From contig NZ_WHZV01000001.1 of NCBI RefSeq assembly GCF_010667645.1, forward strand, positions 265,254 to 329,253: DNA of 64,000 nt, written 5' to 3'. Within the stretch, counting starts at the first letter, position 1, and every line of letters starts with the position of its first letter. The stretch is from Bifidobacterium platyrrhinorum. GTDB taxonomy: Bacteria > Actinomycetota > Actinomycetes > Actinomycetales > Bifidobacteriaceae. This document shows, one piece after another, positions 31,663-41,054 of the stretch. The notes under the pieces are model-generated. The model did not search any database. It was not told the DNA's origin and worked only from the letters and a program-made list of their open reading frames with translations. A program made the translations under genes and the position numbers.

Positions 31663-34600
31663 GTGTATCTCAAGGAACTGACGCTGCGCGGCTTCAAATC
31701 GTTCGCCTCGGCGACCACGCTGCGCTTCGAACCGGGCATCACCGCCGTGGTCGGTCCGAACGGCTCCGGCAAATCGAACATCGTGGACGCGCTCACCTGG
31801 GTGATGGGCGAGCAGGGCGCGAGGAACCTGCGCGGCGCGTCCATGGAGGACGTGATCTTCGCCGGCACTTCGACGCGACCCGCCCTCGGCCGCGCGCAGG
31901 TGAGCCTGACCATCGACAACGCCGACCATGCGCTGGACATCGACTACGCCGAGGTCACGATCTCGCGCACGATCTTCCGCAACGGCGGCTCCGAATACGC
32001 GATCAACGGCACGCCATGCCGCCTGCTCGACATCCAGGAGCTGCTTTCCGACACCGGTCTCGGCCAGCAGATGCACGTGATCGTCGGCCAGGGGCGTCTC
32101 GACCGGATCCTCCGGGCGGATCCGTCCGGCCACCGCGCGTTCATCGAGGAGGCCGCCGGCATCCTCAAGCACCGCAAGCGCAAGGAGCGTGCGCTGCGCA
32201 AGCTCGCCAACACGGAATCCAACCTGAACAGGCTCGACGACCTGCTCGGCGAGATCCACCGGCAGTTGGGGCCGCTGGGCCGTCAGGCCCGCATCTCGCG
32301 CCGAGCCGAGGCCATCCGGATATCGTTGCGCGACGCGCAGGCGCGACTGTACGCGGACGATGCGGCCCAGGCGATGCGCGCCCGCGCCGAGGTGCATGCG
32401 GATCTGACGAGGGTGCGCGGCGAACTGTCCGCCGCGCGGCGCGAGCTCGCGCAGGTCAAGGTGCGCATCGACCAGGTGGAGGCCCAGGCGAGCAAGGGCA
32501 CCCCGGCGATGGACCGGGCCGACCGTTCGTGGCGCGACCTCACGCAGCTCGGCGAACGCTTCGCCTCGCTCGCCTCGATCGCCGAGGAACGCGGCCGTTC
32601 GCTGCTGAGCCAGGTCGTGGAGCATCCCGGCGAGGACCCGGACATCCTCGACCGTCGCGCCGGCGAGCTGGAGTCGCAGGCGAAGGCGCAGTCGGCCGCC
32701 GTGGACGACGCGCGCATCGCGCTCGACAAGGCCACGGAGGCGCGCGCCGGAGACGAGCGCAGGCTCGCCGCCATACGCCAGACCCTCACCGAACTGCGCC
32801 GGACCGCGCAGGAGCGCGACGCCCGCGTCGCCCGTCTGCGCGAGCTCGTCGCCCGCGAGGAGTCCGCCGTCGAACTGTGCGAAAGCCGCGCCAGGGATTT
32901 CGCCGCGCAACGCGTGTCGCTGGCCGCCCAGCATGACGAGACGAAGGCCCAACTGGACCGTCTGCGCGGCGAGGCCGACGCCGTGGACGGCGACGACGGC
33001 GCGCTGGACGAGGCCCGGGCCCTGCTCGCCGAACGCCGCGCCGCGCTCGATGCCCTGCTCGAGGAGCGGCGCGGCACGCAGTCGAGGATCATCTCGCTCG
33101 AGGCCAAGGCCGAGGCGCTGAAGGACACGTTGGACTCCCGCAACGCGTCCGGCTCGCTCGAATCCGATGCGGGCGTGGAGGCATTGGGCCGTCTCGCCGA
33201 TTTCATCCACGTGGCCGAAGGCTGGGAGGACGCCGTCGCCCACGCGCTCGGCCGGTACGCCGGCGCCCTCGTCGTGCCCGGCGAGGACAACATGCTGCAT
33301 GCGCTCGAACGCGCCCGGGAGGACCGTCTCGGCAGGGCCACGGTCATCAGGGCCCTGGACACGGCCGCCGACGTGCGTGATGACGTGCCCGGCGCGGGCA
33401 TCGGCGCGGATGACGGCGCCGTTCCCGCCGACGACGGCACACCGACGCCGCTTGCGTCGATGGTCGGCGCGAACCCGTCCGCGCCGGACGCCGCGCTGGC
33501 CCGCCGCGTCGTCGGCGCGGTGCGTGTCCTGCTCGCCGACGCCGTCGCCGTCGCGACGGCCTTGCAGGCCCAGCGCATCGTCTCCGGCGACGCGTCCCGG
33601 GCGCCCTTCCGCGCCGTGACCAAGGCCGGCGAGGTGTTCTCGGCCGGCGTGGCCGCCGCGGGGGACTCGGCGCCCTCGCGAAGCGACCTGTCGTTGGCGG
33701 CGCGCCGCGACAAGGCCCTGCATGAGGCCGCCTCGCTCACGGAACGGCTCGGACGGATCGCCCACCGCGTCGAGGAGGTGACGCGGTCGCATGACGAGGC
33801 GTCGCGCGCGGTGGAGGCCATCACGCGCCGACGCACGGAGACACGCCTCAAGGCGGAACAGGCCGAACGCTCGACGCAGGCCGCCGTGAAGCGTCTCGCC
33901 GACCTCGACCGCCAACTCACCATGCTCGATGAACGCATGGCGGCGATCGGGGAGGAACGGTCCTCGCACCGTTCCCGACTCGACGACCTGCACGCGGCGT
34001 TGAAGGCGTCGGAGGACGCAGGCCATGGACGCGCCGATTCCGACGAGCTGTCCGCGCGCGAACGGGATCTCGAATCCGCGTTGGGCATGGCCCGCGATCA
34101 GGAGGTCGCCACGAAGATCGCGTGGACGGAGGCGAGCAGAAGGGCCGAGTCGCTGACGCGCCAGGCCGTGCTGCTGCGCGGCAACGCGAAGGAGGCGCGT
34201 GAACGGCGCGCCCGCATCGAGGAGCTGAACACGTCCAGACGCGAGCAGGCCGCGCATGCGAATCGCATCGCCGCCGACGCGCGCGAGGCGGCCGCGATGG
34301 TCGATGCGGCGGTCTCACGGGTGGTCGCCCGGCGCGAACGCCTGCAGGCCGAGGCGTCCGACCACAGCGCCGAACTGAAGGCGCTGCGCGAGCGGCGCAA
34401 CGGCATCGAACCGAAGACCGGCGAACTGACGGCGCGCGAGCATGCGCTCGACGTGGACCGCGAGCGGCTCGCCGCCGCATGCGAACAGATCACGCGCAGG
34501 GTGAGCGACGACCTCGGCATGACCCTGGAGGAGCTCGCCGAACAGTACGGTCCGGACCTGCCGGTGCCGGTGCTCGACGCCTCCGGCAACCCGATCCCCC

Positions 34601-35364
34601 TGGACGGCGGCGACGATTGTCCGGCGGATGGGCCGGGGGAGACGCACGGCGGGGCCGCGACCGCCTACCGGACCGTGCCGTACGTGCGCGACGAGCAGCG
34701 CCAGCGCCTCGAGAAGGCGAAGCGCGACCTCGCGGCGCTCGGCAAGGTCAACCCTTTGGCCACCGAGGAATACGACGCGCTCGAGGCGCGCAACCGCTAC
34801 CTCAACGAGCAGCGCAACGACGTGGCCAAGTCGCGAGACGACCTTATGGGGCTCATCGGAGACCTCGACTCCACGATGGTCGAGGTGTTCCGGTCCGCGT
34901 TCGAGGACACGGCCAAGGCGTTCGAGTCGATGTTCGCCACGCTGTTCCCCGGCGGCACCGGGCGCCTGCGCCTCGAGAACCCGTCCGACATGCTCTCCAC
35001 CGGGGTGATCGTGGAGGCGAGCCCCGCGGGCAAGCGCGTGCGCCAGCTGAGCCTGCTGTCCGGCGGCGAACGGTCGCTGACCGCGCTGGCGCTGCTGTTC
35101 GCCATCTTCACCGCGCGTCCCAGCCCGTTCTATGTGATGGACGAGGTGGAGGCCGCGCTGGACGACGTGAACCTCACGAGGCTCATCAATGCGTTGGAGC
35201 GGTTGCGTGAACGCGCCCAGCTCATCGTCATCACGCATCAGCAGCGCACGATGGCCATCGCCGACGCGCTCTACGGCGTGACGATGCGCGACGACGGCGT
35301 CACCGCCGTGGTGAGCCAGCGGATGGAACGGCCCGGGGCCGCGGACCGTGACACGACCACCTGA
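31663..35364 (+). CDS. smc: Chromosome segregation protein SMC
   Basis: A 1233-residue SMC ATPase that organises and condenses the chromosome with ScpA/ScpB. The N-terminal Walker A is GPNGSGKSN (about 31-39). Long coiled coils flank a hinge around residues 500-660 (GRLADFIHVAEGWEDAVAHA). At the C-terminus are the signature LSGGERSL and Walker B FYVMDEVEAALDD. The GTG at 31663 is chosen because translation from it gives the conserved YLKELTLRGFKSF start and AAAGGA lies ten bases upstream. The hinge contains a low-complexity Asp/Gly/Ala insert (around 585-605). It ends at a strong bidirectional terminator. Confidence 0.95.
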   Translation: MYLKELTLRGFKSFASATTLRFEPGITAVVGPNGSGKSNIVDALTWVMGEQGARNLRGASMEDVIFAGTSTRPALGRAQVSLTIDNADHALDIDYAEVTISRTIFRNGGSEYAINGTPCRLLDIQELLSDTGLGQQMHVIVGQGRLDRILRADPSGHRAFIEEAAGILKHRKRKERALRKLANTESNLNRLDDLLGEIHRQLGPLGRQARISRRAEAIRISLRDAQARLYADDAAQAMRARAEVHADLTRVRGELSAARRELAQVKVRIDQVEAQASKGTPAMDRADRSWRDLTQLGERFASLASIAEERGRSLLSQVVEHPGEDPDILDRRAGELESQAKAQSAAVDDARIALDKATEARAGDERRLAAIRQTLTELRRTAQERDARVARLRELVAREESAVELCESRARDFAAQRVSLAAQHDETKAQLDRLRGEADAVDGDDGALDEARALLAERRAALDALLEERRGTQSRIISLEAKAEALKDTLDSRNASGSLESDAGVEALGRLADFIHVAEGWEDAVAHALGRYAGALVVPGEDNMLHALERAREDRLGRATVIRALDTAADVRDDVPGAGIGADDGAVPADDGTPTPLASMVGANPSAPDAALARRVVGAVRVLLADAVAVATALQAQRIVSGDASRAPFRAVTKAGEVFSAGVAAAGDSAPSRSDLSLAARRDKALHEAASLTERLGRIAHRVEEVTRSHDEASRAVEAITRRRTETRLKAEQAERSTQAAVKRLADLDRQLTMLDERMAAIGEERSSHRSRLDDLHAALKASEDAGHGRADSDELSARERDLESALGMARDQEVATKIAWTEASRRAESLTRQAVLLRGNAKEARERRARIEELNTSRREQAAHANRIAADAREAAAMVDAAVSRVVARRERLQAEASDHSAELKALRERRNGIEPKTGELTAREHALDVDRERLAAACEQITRRVSDDLGMTLEELAEQYGPDLPVPVLDASGNPIPLDGGDDCPADGPGETHGGAATAYRTVPYVRDEQRQRLEKAKRDLAALGKVNPLATEEYDALEARNRYLNEQRNDVAKSRDDLMGLIGDLDSTMVEVFRSAFEDTAKAFESMFATLFPGGTGRLRLENPSDMLSTGVIVEASPAGKRVRQLSLLSGGERSLTALALLFAIFTARPSPFYVMDEVEAALDDVNLTRLINALERLRERAQLIVITHQQRTMAIADALYGVTMRDDGVTAVVSQRMERPGAADRDTTT

Positions 35365-35431
35365 CCGGTTGCGCGGCCTTCGTCATCGGGCCGTGCCGCG
35401 CATGGACGGGATGACGAAGGGGCGACGGTAC

Positions 35432-35480
35432 GACGAGGGGGTGCGGTTCATTCCAATGAAATGAACCGCACCCCCTCGTC
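35432..35480. terminator. Bidirectional terminator between smc and aspartate racemase genes
   Basis: A 20-bp perfect stem (GACGAGGGGGTGCGGTTCAT, 35432-35451, with 35461-35480) and a 9-base loop separate convergent transcripts. Confidence 0.88.
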
Positions 35481-35500
35481 ATATGCGCATGGGCGGGACC

Positions 35501-36238
35501 CTACGCCCCGCGCAGCGCCTTGGCGCGTGCGATGGTGTCGTCGACCAGCACGGCCTGCGCGTCCACCAGCGGCAGCTGCGGCATCGGGAACGCCTCGTTG
35601 AGCACGGAGAGCTCCGTGCAACCGAGGATCAGCGCGTCGGCGCGCACCGGGCCGGACGGGTCGAGCATGTCGCGCAGCACCGACTCGTAGCGTTCCAGGT
35701 TCAATCCGCCGGTGCCCTTCACGTCGTCGTAGATGAGCGACGTGATGCGCTCCTGCAGCGCGTCGTCCGGCTCGACGAACTCGTATCCCGCCTCCTCGAC
35801 CGCCTGACGGTACACGCCCGCGGCGCGCGAGCCGAGCGTGCCGAGGAATCCGACGCGCTCGCACGTGCCCGAAGGCGCATGCGGATACAACTCGGCGAGG
35901 CGCACGACCGCCCCGCGCGGCATATGCAGGATCGGCACGGGGGTGAGCGCCTGGAAGTGGTCGTAGAAGTAGTGGGCCGTGTTGCAGGTGAGCACGATGA
36001 AGCTCGCGCCCATCGCGGTCGCCTTCTCGATGTCGTCGGCGATCACCGGGAACGGGTCGTCGTCCGACTGGCCGGTGATGAACGCGGTGCGGTCCGGCAC
36101 GGCGGCGTCGTTGAACACGACGTAGTCGAGGTATTCTTGGTCGCAATGCGCGTGCGTGCCCTCGTTGACGAGACGCACGTAGCTTTCCGTGGCCAGCGAA
36201 CCCATGCCTCCCAGCACGGCGAAGAACGGTCGTCTCAC
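35501..36238 (-). CDS. Aspartate racemase family protein
   Basis: A 245-residue Asp/Glu racemase-superfamily enzyme. The two catalytic cysteines are in LTCNTAHY (N-terminal half) and LILGCTELS (C-terminal half), in the arrangement of aspartate rather than glutamate racemases. The start is GTG at 36238, whose bases overlap the stop of the ATP-grasp gene by four (GTGA), showing translational coupling. The likely role is to supply D-aspartate to the ATP-grasp ligase for the peptidoglycan cross-bridge. Confidence 0.87.
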   Translation of the reverse strand: MRRPFFAVLGGMGSLATESYVRLVNEGTHAHCDQEYLDYVVFNDAAVPDRTAFITGQSDDDPFPVIADDIEKATAMGASFIVLTCNTAHYFYDHFQALTPVPILHMPRGAVVRLAELYPHAPSGTCERVGFLGTLGSRAAGVYRQAVEEAGYEFVEPDDALQERITSLIYDDVKGTGGLNLERYESVLRDMLDPSGPVRADALILGCTELSVLNEAFPMPQLPLVDAQAVLVDDTIARAKALRGA

Positions 36239-37479
36239 TTCAGGGCGCCCTTCTGCTTGAAATACTTGGCGTAGCTCTTCTTGTAGATCGAGAACATGTG
36301 GCGGATCATGAGCCAGCGCAGCGGGTTCATGTCCTTCGAGTACTCGAGCGTGGTGCCCCAGTCGCCGGCCTTGAGCATCGCCGTGCCGCGGGCCTTGTCC
36401 TCGCCTTCGGCGACGTAGTCGGTGAAGATGGAGCGCGGGATCTCGAGCCACAGCTTCGAGCCGCGGCCGAACACGGTGTTCCCGTCGAACGGCGTGTCCT
36501 CGACGAGGTCGTCGACGAAGTATTTCGCCAGGTTGAAGCCGTTGAGCGTCACGAAGTAGCTGGAGCGGCCCTGGCGCAGGTTGATCTCGAAGAGTTTGTA
36601 CTCGCCGTCGCGCTCGTCGTACTTCATGTCGAAGTTCGCGACGCCCTCGTAGCCGATGTCCTCGAGGAACGCCTTGATGCGGTCGAACACGCCTTGGTTG
36701 AAGTCGGGGATGATGGCCGCGTAGTTGCCGGCGGCCACGGGGGAGGGGTCCTCGAGCAGCGGGTGGCCGAGGAACATCATGCGCACGCGATGGTGCTGGT
36801 CCACGTACGCGTTGAGCACGCGCATGCGCGAGTCGTCGCCGGGGATGAAGTCCTGGATGATCATCTCGGACTTGTAGCCGGCGTCGTAGGCGCGGCGGAT
36901 CATCGTGTCCAGCTCCTCCGGGCGTTCGAAGATGTACGCCTTGCGGCGGCCCTCGAAGTCGATGTCGAGCCATTCGACCGAGTTCGCGGGCTTCATGGCC
37001 ACCGGGTAGTCGAACGGCAGGTCCTTGTACGCGCCGAGTTTCACGTCCTCGGCGGTCACGGTCTTCGTCTTCGGATGCGGCAGACCGTACTTCTCGCACA
37101 GCTTGTAGAACGTGGCCTTGTAGGCGAGCTCGCGCGACAGGCGGATGTCGAGCGTGTTGTACACGAAGTATTTGCGCAGGTCGTCGCCGCACTGGCTGAG
37201 CAGGTTCGCGTACACGTCGCCGCAGGGGATGAGCAGCAGCGTGCGCCCCGGGTCCTCGGCCTTCATGCGCTTGCCGAGATGCAGCATGAAGTCGCGGAAG
37301 GTCACGAAATTGTCGAAGTCGGGCACGATGTGCACGTTCACGATCTTGCTGAACTTGGTGGGGCTCAGCTGGAAGTAGGCGTAGGCGTCGGAGACGATGC
37401 CGTACTCCTCGTGGAACGCGCGGGCCATGCCGTACACGTTGATGTCGCTGCCGAGCAGGATCGGTTGGAATCGGGTCAT
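36235..37479 (-). CDS. ATP-grasp ligase, candidate D-aspartate ligase of the cell-wall cross-bridge
   Basis: A 414-residue ATP-grasp protein. The central lid and ATP/Mg2+ sites are seen in YPVAMKPANS (about 156-165), MIIQDFIPGDDSRMRV (about 206-221) and YKLFEINLRQGRSSY (about 290-304), with Glu and Asn as metal ligands. It resembles carboxylate-amine ligases including the D-aspartate ligase group. Coupling to an aspartate racemase and closeness to two murE genes support adding D-aspartate to the side-chain amine of the stem peptide. D-Asp cross-bridges are known in several bifidobacteria. The ATG at 37479 follows AAGGTGG; a GTG at 37488 overlaps the ribosome site. A hairpin upstream separates it from murE. 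Confidence 0.82.
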   Translation of the reverse strand: MTRFQPILLGSDINVYGMARAFHEEYGIVSDAYAYFQLSPTKFSKIVNVHIVPDFDNFVTFRDFMLHLGKRMKAEDPGRTLLLIPCGDVYANLLSQCGDDLRKYFVYNTLDIRLSRELAYKATFYKLCEKYGLPHPKTKTVTAEDVKLGAYKDLPFDYPVAMKPANSVEWLDIDFEGRRKAYIFERPEELDTMIRRAYDAGYKSEMIIQDFIPGDDSRMRVLNAYVDQHHRVRMMFLGHPLLEDPSPVAAGNYAAIIPDFNQGVFDRIKAFLEDIGYEGVANFDMKYDERDGEYKLFEINLRQGRSSYFVTLNGFNLAKYFVDDLVEDTPFDGNTVFGRGSKLWLEIPRSIFTDYVAEGEDKARGTAMLKAGDWGTTLEYSKDMNPLRWLMIRHMFSIYKKSYAKYFKQKGALK

Positions 37480-37542
37480 GGATGCCACCTTACTCCGCGG
37501 GTGCCCGCGGTCGGATGATTGCGGTGATTGCGATGGATGCGA

Positions 37543-37576
37543 CGGTCCGGGACGGCGTGCGGCGCGTCCCGGACCG
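37543..37576. terminator. Terminator after the first murE paralogue
   Basis: A 12-bp perfect stem (CGGTCCGGGACG, 37543-37554, with 37565-37576) lies just past the minus-strand stop of the 524-residue MurE. Confidence 0.7.
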
Positions 37577-37594
37577 GCCTTCGGGCCCCAGGCC

Positions 37595-39169
37595 TCAGCC
37601 GAGGCCCAGTTCGCGGCGCACGACGGCCGCGTCGCCGGGCCAGGCCACGGCCTTGCCGTCGATGATGTTGCGCGTCTCGTGCCCCTTGCCGATGACGAGC
37701 ACGATGTTGAACCTGCCGTCGCGGGCGATGCTCTCCCTCGCCTCGCCGATGGCCGTGGCGATCGCCTGCACGCGGTCGACGACGACCTTCGCCTCGGCCT
37801 TCGGGTCGGTCACGTAGGAGGCCATCTCCTCGGCGATGGCGTGCGGATCCTCGAAGTTCGGGTCGTCGGTCGTGAGGATGAATGATTCCGCCCGTCCCAG
37901 CGCGCCGTCGACGATGCCCTTGCGCCGGTCGATGGCCTTGCCGCCCGTCGATCCGGCCACCACCGTGATGCGCGGGGCCTTCTCGCCGTACACGCGCATC
38001 ATCTCGTCGACGAGCGCCTTGGTGGACATGTAGTTGTGGGCGAAGTCGACGTAGACGTGCAGGCCGTCCGCCCCGACGAAGCGCTCCATGCGCCCCGGCA
38101 CCTGCACGCGTTCGACGGCGCCCATCGCGGGGTCCCCGAACGGCACGCCTGCGGCGTGCGCGATGGCGATTGCCGCGTCAGCGTTGAGGAAGTTGAACTC
38201 GCCGAGCATGTCCAGTGTGAAGTCGCGGGTCTCGCCGTCGCAGGAGACACGGATGCCGGTCTTGCTTGACGGATCCGGCGCGACGGTCACGTCGGCGGGC
38301 GTCGTATGGCCGGATTCCGGGTCGTGCAGGGCGAAGGTCCCCACCGGCGTGCCGGCGGCCTTCGCGTCCTGCAGCAGCAGGTCCGCATGGTCGCAGTCGG
38401 CGCCGAGCACGAGCCTGCGCGAGTTGGCGACGATGCGGCGCTTGCAGCGGAAATAGTCCTCGAAGGTGGGGTGTTCGATGGGGCTGATGTGGTCGGGGGA
38501 GATGTTGAGGAACGCGCCCACGTCGAAGGTGAGGCCATAGACGCGGTTCACCTTGTAGGCCTGCGAGCTGACCTCCATGACCATGTATTCCATGCCGTTG
38601 TCGACCGCCTCGCGCATCATGCGGAACGCGTCGAGCGACTCCGGCGTGGTGAGCGCGGACGGCGTCCACGTGCGCCCGTCGAGGCACACGGCGATCGAGC
38701 TCATCATCGCGGCGTGGCCGTGGGAGTAGGCGTTGAGGATGGCGTGCGTGAAGTAGTCGGTGGTGGTCTTGCCCTTGGTGCCGGTGATGCCGACCATCGT
38801 CAGGGAATCCTGCGGGCGGCCGAAGAATTCGGCGGACAGCAGGCTCATCGCCTTGTGCACGTCCTCCACGATGAGGCCCGGCGCCTTCGTGCGGTCGGCG
38901 TAGGGGGTTTCGGCCACATACGCGCCCAGACCGCGCCCGTCGATGCCGTCGAGGAATTCGGGCTTGAAGCGGCCCTTGACGAACAGCAGCGTGCCTTCCC
39001 GCACCTGACGGGTGTCGTACGTGATGGCCGGGATCGGCGCGTCGGCGCCGGGCAACGCCGTGGCGTCCATGGTCCAGACGTCCCCGGCGATGATCTCGCG
39101 CAGCAGATGATGGTCTTCCAACAGCTTGGCCGCGGAGGCGAGGCTCAGCGGCGAAGTCGTGGTGGGCAT
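37595..39169 (-). CDS. murE: MurE paralogue A (UDP-MurNAc-tripeptide synthetase)
   Basis: A 524-residue Mur ligase adding the third amino acid of the peptide stem. The P-loop is GITGTKGKTTTDYF (about 127-140), and the central domain has MEVSSQAYKVNRV and FLNISPDHISPIEHP. In the C-terminal domain the specificity segment reads TTDDPNFEDP (about 431-440), where meso-DAP enzymes have DNPR, so an L-lysine or L-ornithine enzyme is indicated. The ATG follows GGGAGAG. A long hairpin (39183-39229) sits immediately upstream. The second murE precedes it on the same strand. A 188-base stretch is nearly identical to that paralogue. Confidence 0.9.
   Translation of the reverse strand: MPTTTSPLSLASAAKLLEDHHLLREIIAGDVWTMDATALPGADAPIPAITYDTRQVREGTLLFVKGRFKPEFLDGIDGRGLGAYVAETPYADRTKAPGLIVEDVHKAMSLLSAEFFGRPQDSLTMVGITGTKGKTTTDYFTHAILNAYSHGHAAMMSSIAVCLDGRTWTPSALTTPESLDAFRMMREAVDNGMEYMVMEVSSQAYKVNRVYGLTFDVGAFLNISPDHISPIEHPTFEDYFRCKRRIVANSRRLVLGADCDHADLLLQDAKAAGTPVGTFALHDPESGHTTPADVTVAPDPSSKTGIRVSCDGETRDFTLDMLGEFNFLNADAAIAIAHAAGVPFGDPAMGAVERVQVPGRMERFVGADGLHVYVDFAHNYMSTKALVDEMMRVYGEKAPRITVVAGSTGGKAIDRRKGIVDGALGRAESFILTTDDPNFEDPHAIAEEMASYVTDPKAEAKVVVDRVQAIATAIGEARESIARDGRFNIVLVIGKGHETRNIIDGKAVAWPGDAAVVRRELGLG
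38466..38653. repeat. Near-identical 188-bp tract shared by the two murE genes
   Basis: Bases 38466-38563 are identical to 40196-40293 (98 bp). After a few differences the match resumes to 38653/40383. The genes differ much more elsewhere, so this looks like a gene-conversion tract spanning the codons for FLNISPDHISPIEH and neighbouring active-site blocks. Confidence 0.85.
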
Positions 39170-39182
39170 AGCTTCTCTCCCT

Positions 39183-39229
39183 AGTATCGTGTGGCGACGC
39201 GGGTCTCGCGGGCGTCACCGCACGATACT
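39183..39229 (-). promoter_or_regulatory. Long hairpin directly before the murE-A ribosome site
   Basis: AGTATCGTG (39183-39191) pairs with CACGATACT (39221-39229), extended by GACGC/GCGTC pairs with two mismatches, about 17 pairs in all. It lies between the two murE genes and ends three bases from the GGGAGAG ribosome site. It may act as terminator, attenuator or processing site. Confidence 0.6.
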
Positions 39230-39303
39230 ACTCCACCATCGCCCGCCGCGTGCGCCCGTGGCAGGGCCCCCGGCCGGGGCGCGGGCGCGTGGCGGGGGAG
39301 GGC

Positions 39304-40884
39304 TCAGCGCGCCGCCAGAAGCCGTTCGACCACCTGGTCGTCGCCCTCGTACGGCACGTGCCTGTTGCGGTCCTTGATCCAGCGTTCGTGGCCCTTGCCG
39401 ATGACGAGCACCACGTCCGTGCGCCCCGGATGCGCGCGGGCGTCCTCCAACGCGTCGGTGATGGCGGCGACGCGGTCGATGATCGTGTCGGTGGCGACGT
39501 TCCCGTTCGTCACGTGGGAGAGCATGTCGCGGCAGATGTCCTCGTACGGTTCGGTGTCGGTGTCCTCGGCGGTGAACACGAACCGGGCGATGCGGTCCTG
39601 CGCCGCCTCGACGATCTCCTGACGGCGGTCGAACGCCTTGTTGCCGGCCGATCCCGCCACCAGTGTGATGAACGGGTTCCTGCCGGCGTACCGTGCGTCG
39701 ACGAAGTCGAGCAGCGCCGTGACGGAGGTGTGGTTGTGCGCGTAGTCGACGATGACGTCGGTGTCGCTCGCCGCGTCGCGGTAGCGTTCCATGCGGCCGG
39801 ACACGCGCGTGGCCTCCATCGCGTGCAGCGCGCCCGCCTCGTCGGCCGGCACCCCGGCGGCGTGCGCGATGGCCACGGCGGCCAGCGCGTTCTCGTAGTT
39901 GAAATCCCCGGCCAGGCTCAGGCGGTAGCCGCCTAGGTCCCGCCCGTCGAGCCGCATCGCATAGGCGTCGTGCGTCGCGTCGGCGGGCCATGCCACCGCG
40001 GCGGTCGCCGGTCCTTCGCCGGTCGTCGGCGCGGCCGCGTCGGGGGCGGCGCCCAGCAACGCGAATTCGGTCACGGGCACGCCGGCGGCGGCCGCGTCCT
40101 CGCGCAGCAGATCCACGTGGTCCGTGCGCGCGTTGAGCACCAGGGCGCGGCTGTTGTCCACGATGAGGCGCTTGCAACGCAGGTAGTCCTCGAGCGTGGG
40201 GTGTTCGATGGGGCTGATGTGGTCGGGGGAGATGTTGAGGAACGCGCCCACGTCGAAGGTGAGGCCATAGACGCGGTTCACCTTGTAGGCCTGGGAGCTG
40301 ACCTCCATGACCAGATAGCGCATGCCGTTGTCGACCGCCTCGCGCATCATGCGGAACGCGTCGAGCGACTCCGGCGTGGTGAGGTCCGATTCGACGTAGG
40401 TGCGTCCGTCCAGGCAGTTGTCCACCGAGGAGAACAGCGCGCAACGGTCGCCGGAATGCGCGTTGAGCACCGCCTGCGTGAAGTAGGCGGTGGTGGTCTT
40501 GCCCTTGGTGCCGGTGATGCCGATCACGGTGAGCCCGTCCTGCGGACGGCCGTAGAACTCGGCGGCGAGCAGGCTCAGCGCCTTGCGGGCGTCGTCCACG
40601 ATGAGACCCGGCGCCCGCGTATGGCCGGACATGTCCGTTTCGGCCACGTAGGCGGCCAGTCCCCGTTCGTCGCATCCGTCGAGGAACTCGGCGCGGAAGC
40701 GTCCCTTGCACACCAGCATGGCGCCCGGGCCGACCCTGCGGGTGTCGTAGGTGAGCTCGCGGACCGGTTCGTCCGCGCCGGCCACGTGGGCCGCGGACCT
40801 CGACCAGCGTCCGTCGTGGATCACCTCGCGCAGCAGGTGGTGGCGTTCGAGCAGTGCCGCCGCGGCATTCAGCGTCAGGGACAT
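39304..40884 (-). CDS. MurE paralogue B (UDP-MurNAc-tripeptide synthetase)
   Basis: A 526-residue Mur ligase homologous to the downstream murE. The P-loop is GITGTKGKTTTAYF and the central blocks MEVSSQAYKVNRV and FLNISPDHISPIEHP are shared. The C-terminal specificity segment is TAEDTDTEPYED, which lacks the DxP pattern of the paralogue (DDPN) and of meso-DAP enzymes (DNPR). A different third amino acid, or a different acceptor, is therefore possible. The ATG at 40884 has AAAGGAAGC upstream. An Ala/Pro/Thr-rich insert lies around residues 280-305. It is divergent from the sigma-factor gene across a 252-base region with tandem operators. Confidence 0.88.
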   Translation of the reverse strand: MSLTLNAAAALLERHHLLREVIHDGRWSRSAAHVAGADEPVRELTYDTRRVGPGAMLVCKGRFRAEFLDGCDERGLAAYVAETDMSGHTRAPGLIVDDARKALSLLAAEFYGRPQDGLTVIGITGTKGKTTTAYFTQAVLNAHSGDRCALFSSVDNCLDGRTYVESDLTTPESLDAFRMMREAVDNGMRYLVMEVSSQAYKVNRVYGLTFDVGAFLNISPDHISPIEHPTLEDYLRCKRLIVDNSRALVLNARTDHVDLLREDAAAAGVPVTEFALLGAAPDAAAPTTGEGPATAAVAWPADATHDAYAMRLDGRDLGGYRLSLAGDFNYENALAAVAIAHAAGVPADEAGALHAMEATRVSGRMERYRDAASDTDVIVDYAHNHTSVTALLDFVDARYAGRNPFITLVAGSAGNKAFDRRQEIVEAAQDRIARFVFTAEDTDTEPYEDICRDMLSHVTNGNVATDTIIDRVAAITDALEDARAHPGRTDVVLVIGKGHERWIKDRNRHVPYEGDDQVVERLLAAR

Positions 40885-41054
40885 CGGTGGTGCTTCCTTT
40901 CATCGGCGCTTCCCGCGCCTGTGGGTCGGGGTTCCCGCGCCTCCTGGCGCCGGCGGGAGCCTTCGTTGCGATGCGCGTCCCACTGTGGGCGACGAATCTG
41001 GACGTCTTCTGGAAGGTTCCTTGGGCTTGCCCGCGATGCATTCAGTATATATAC

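Noticed and set aside
35501..36238. Glutamate racemase (MurI)
   Set aside because: The cysteine contexts and coupling to an ATP-grasp ligase fit aspartate racemase better. MurI normally has other flanking motifs.
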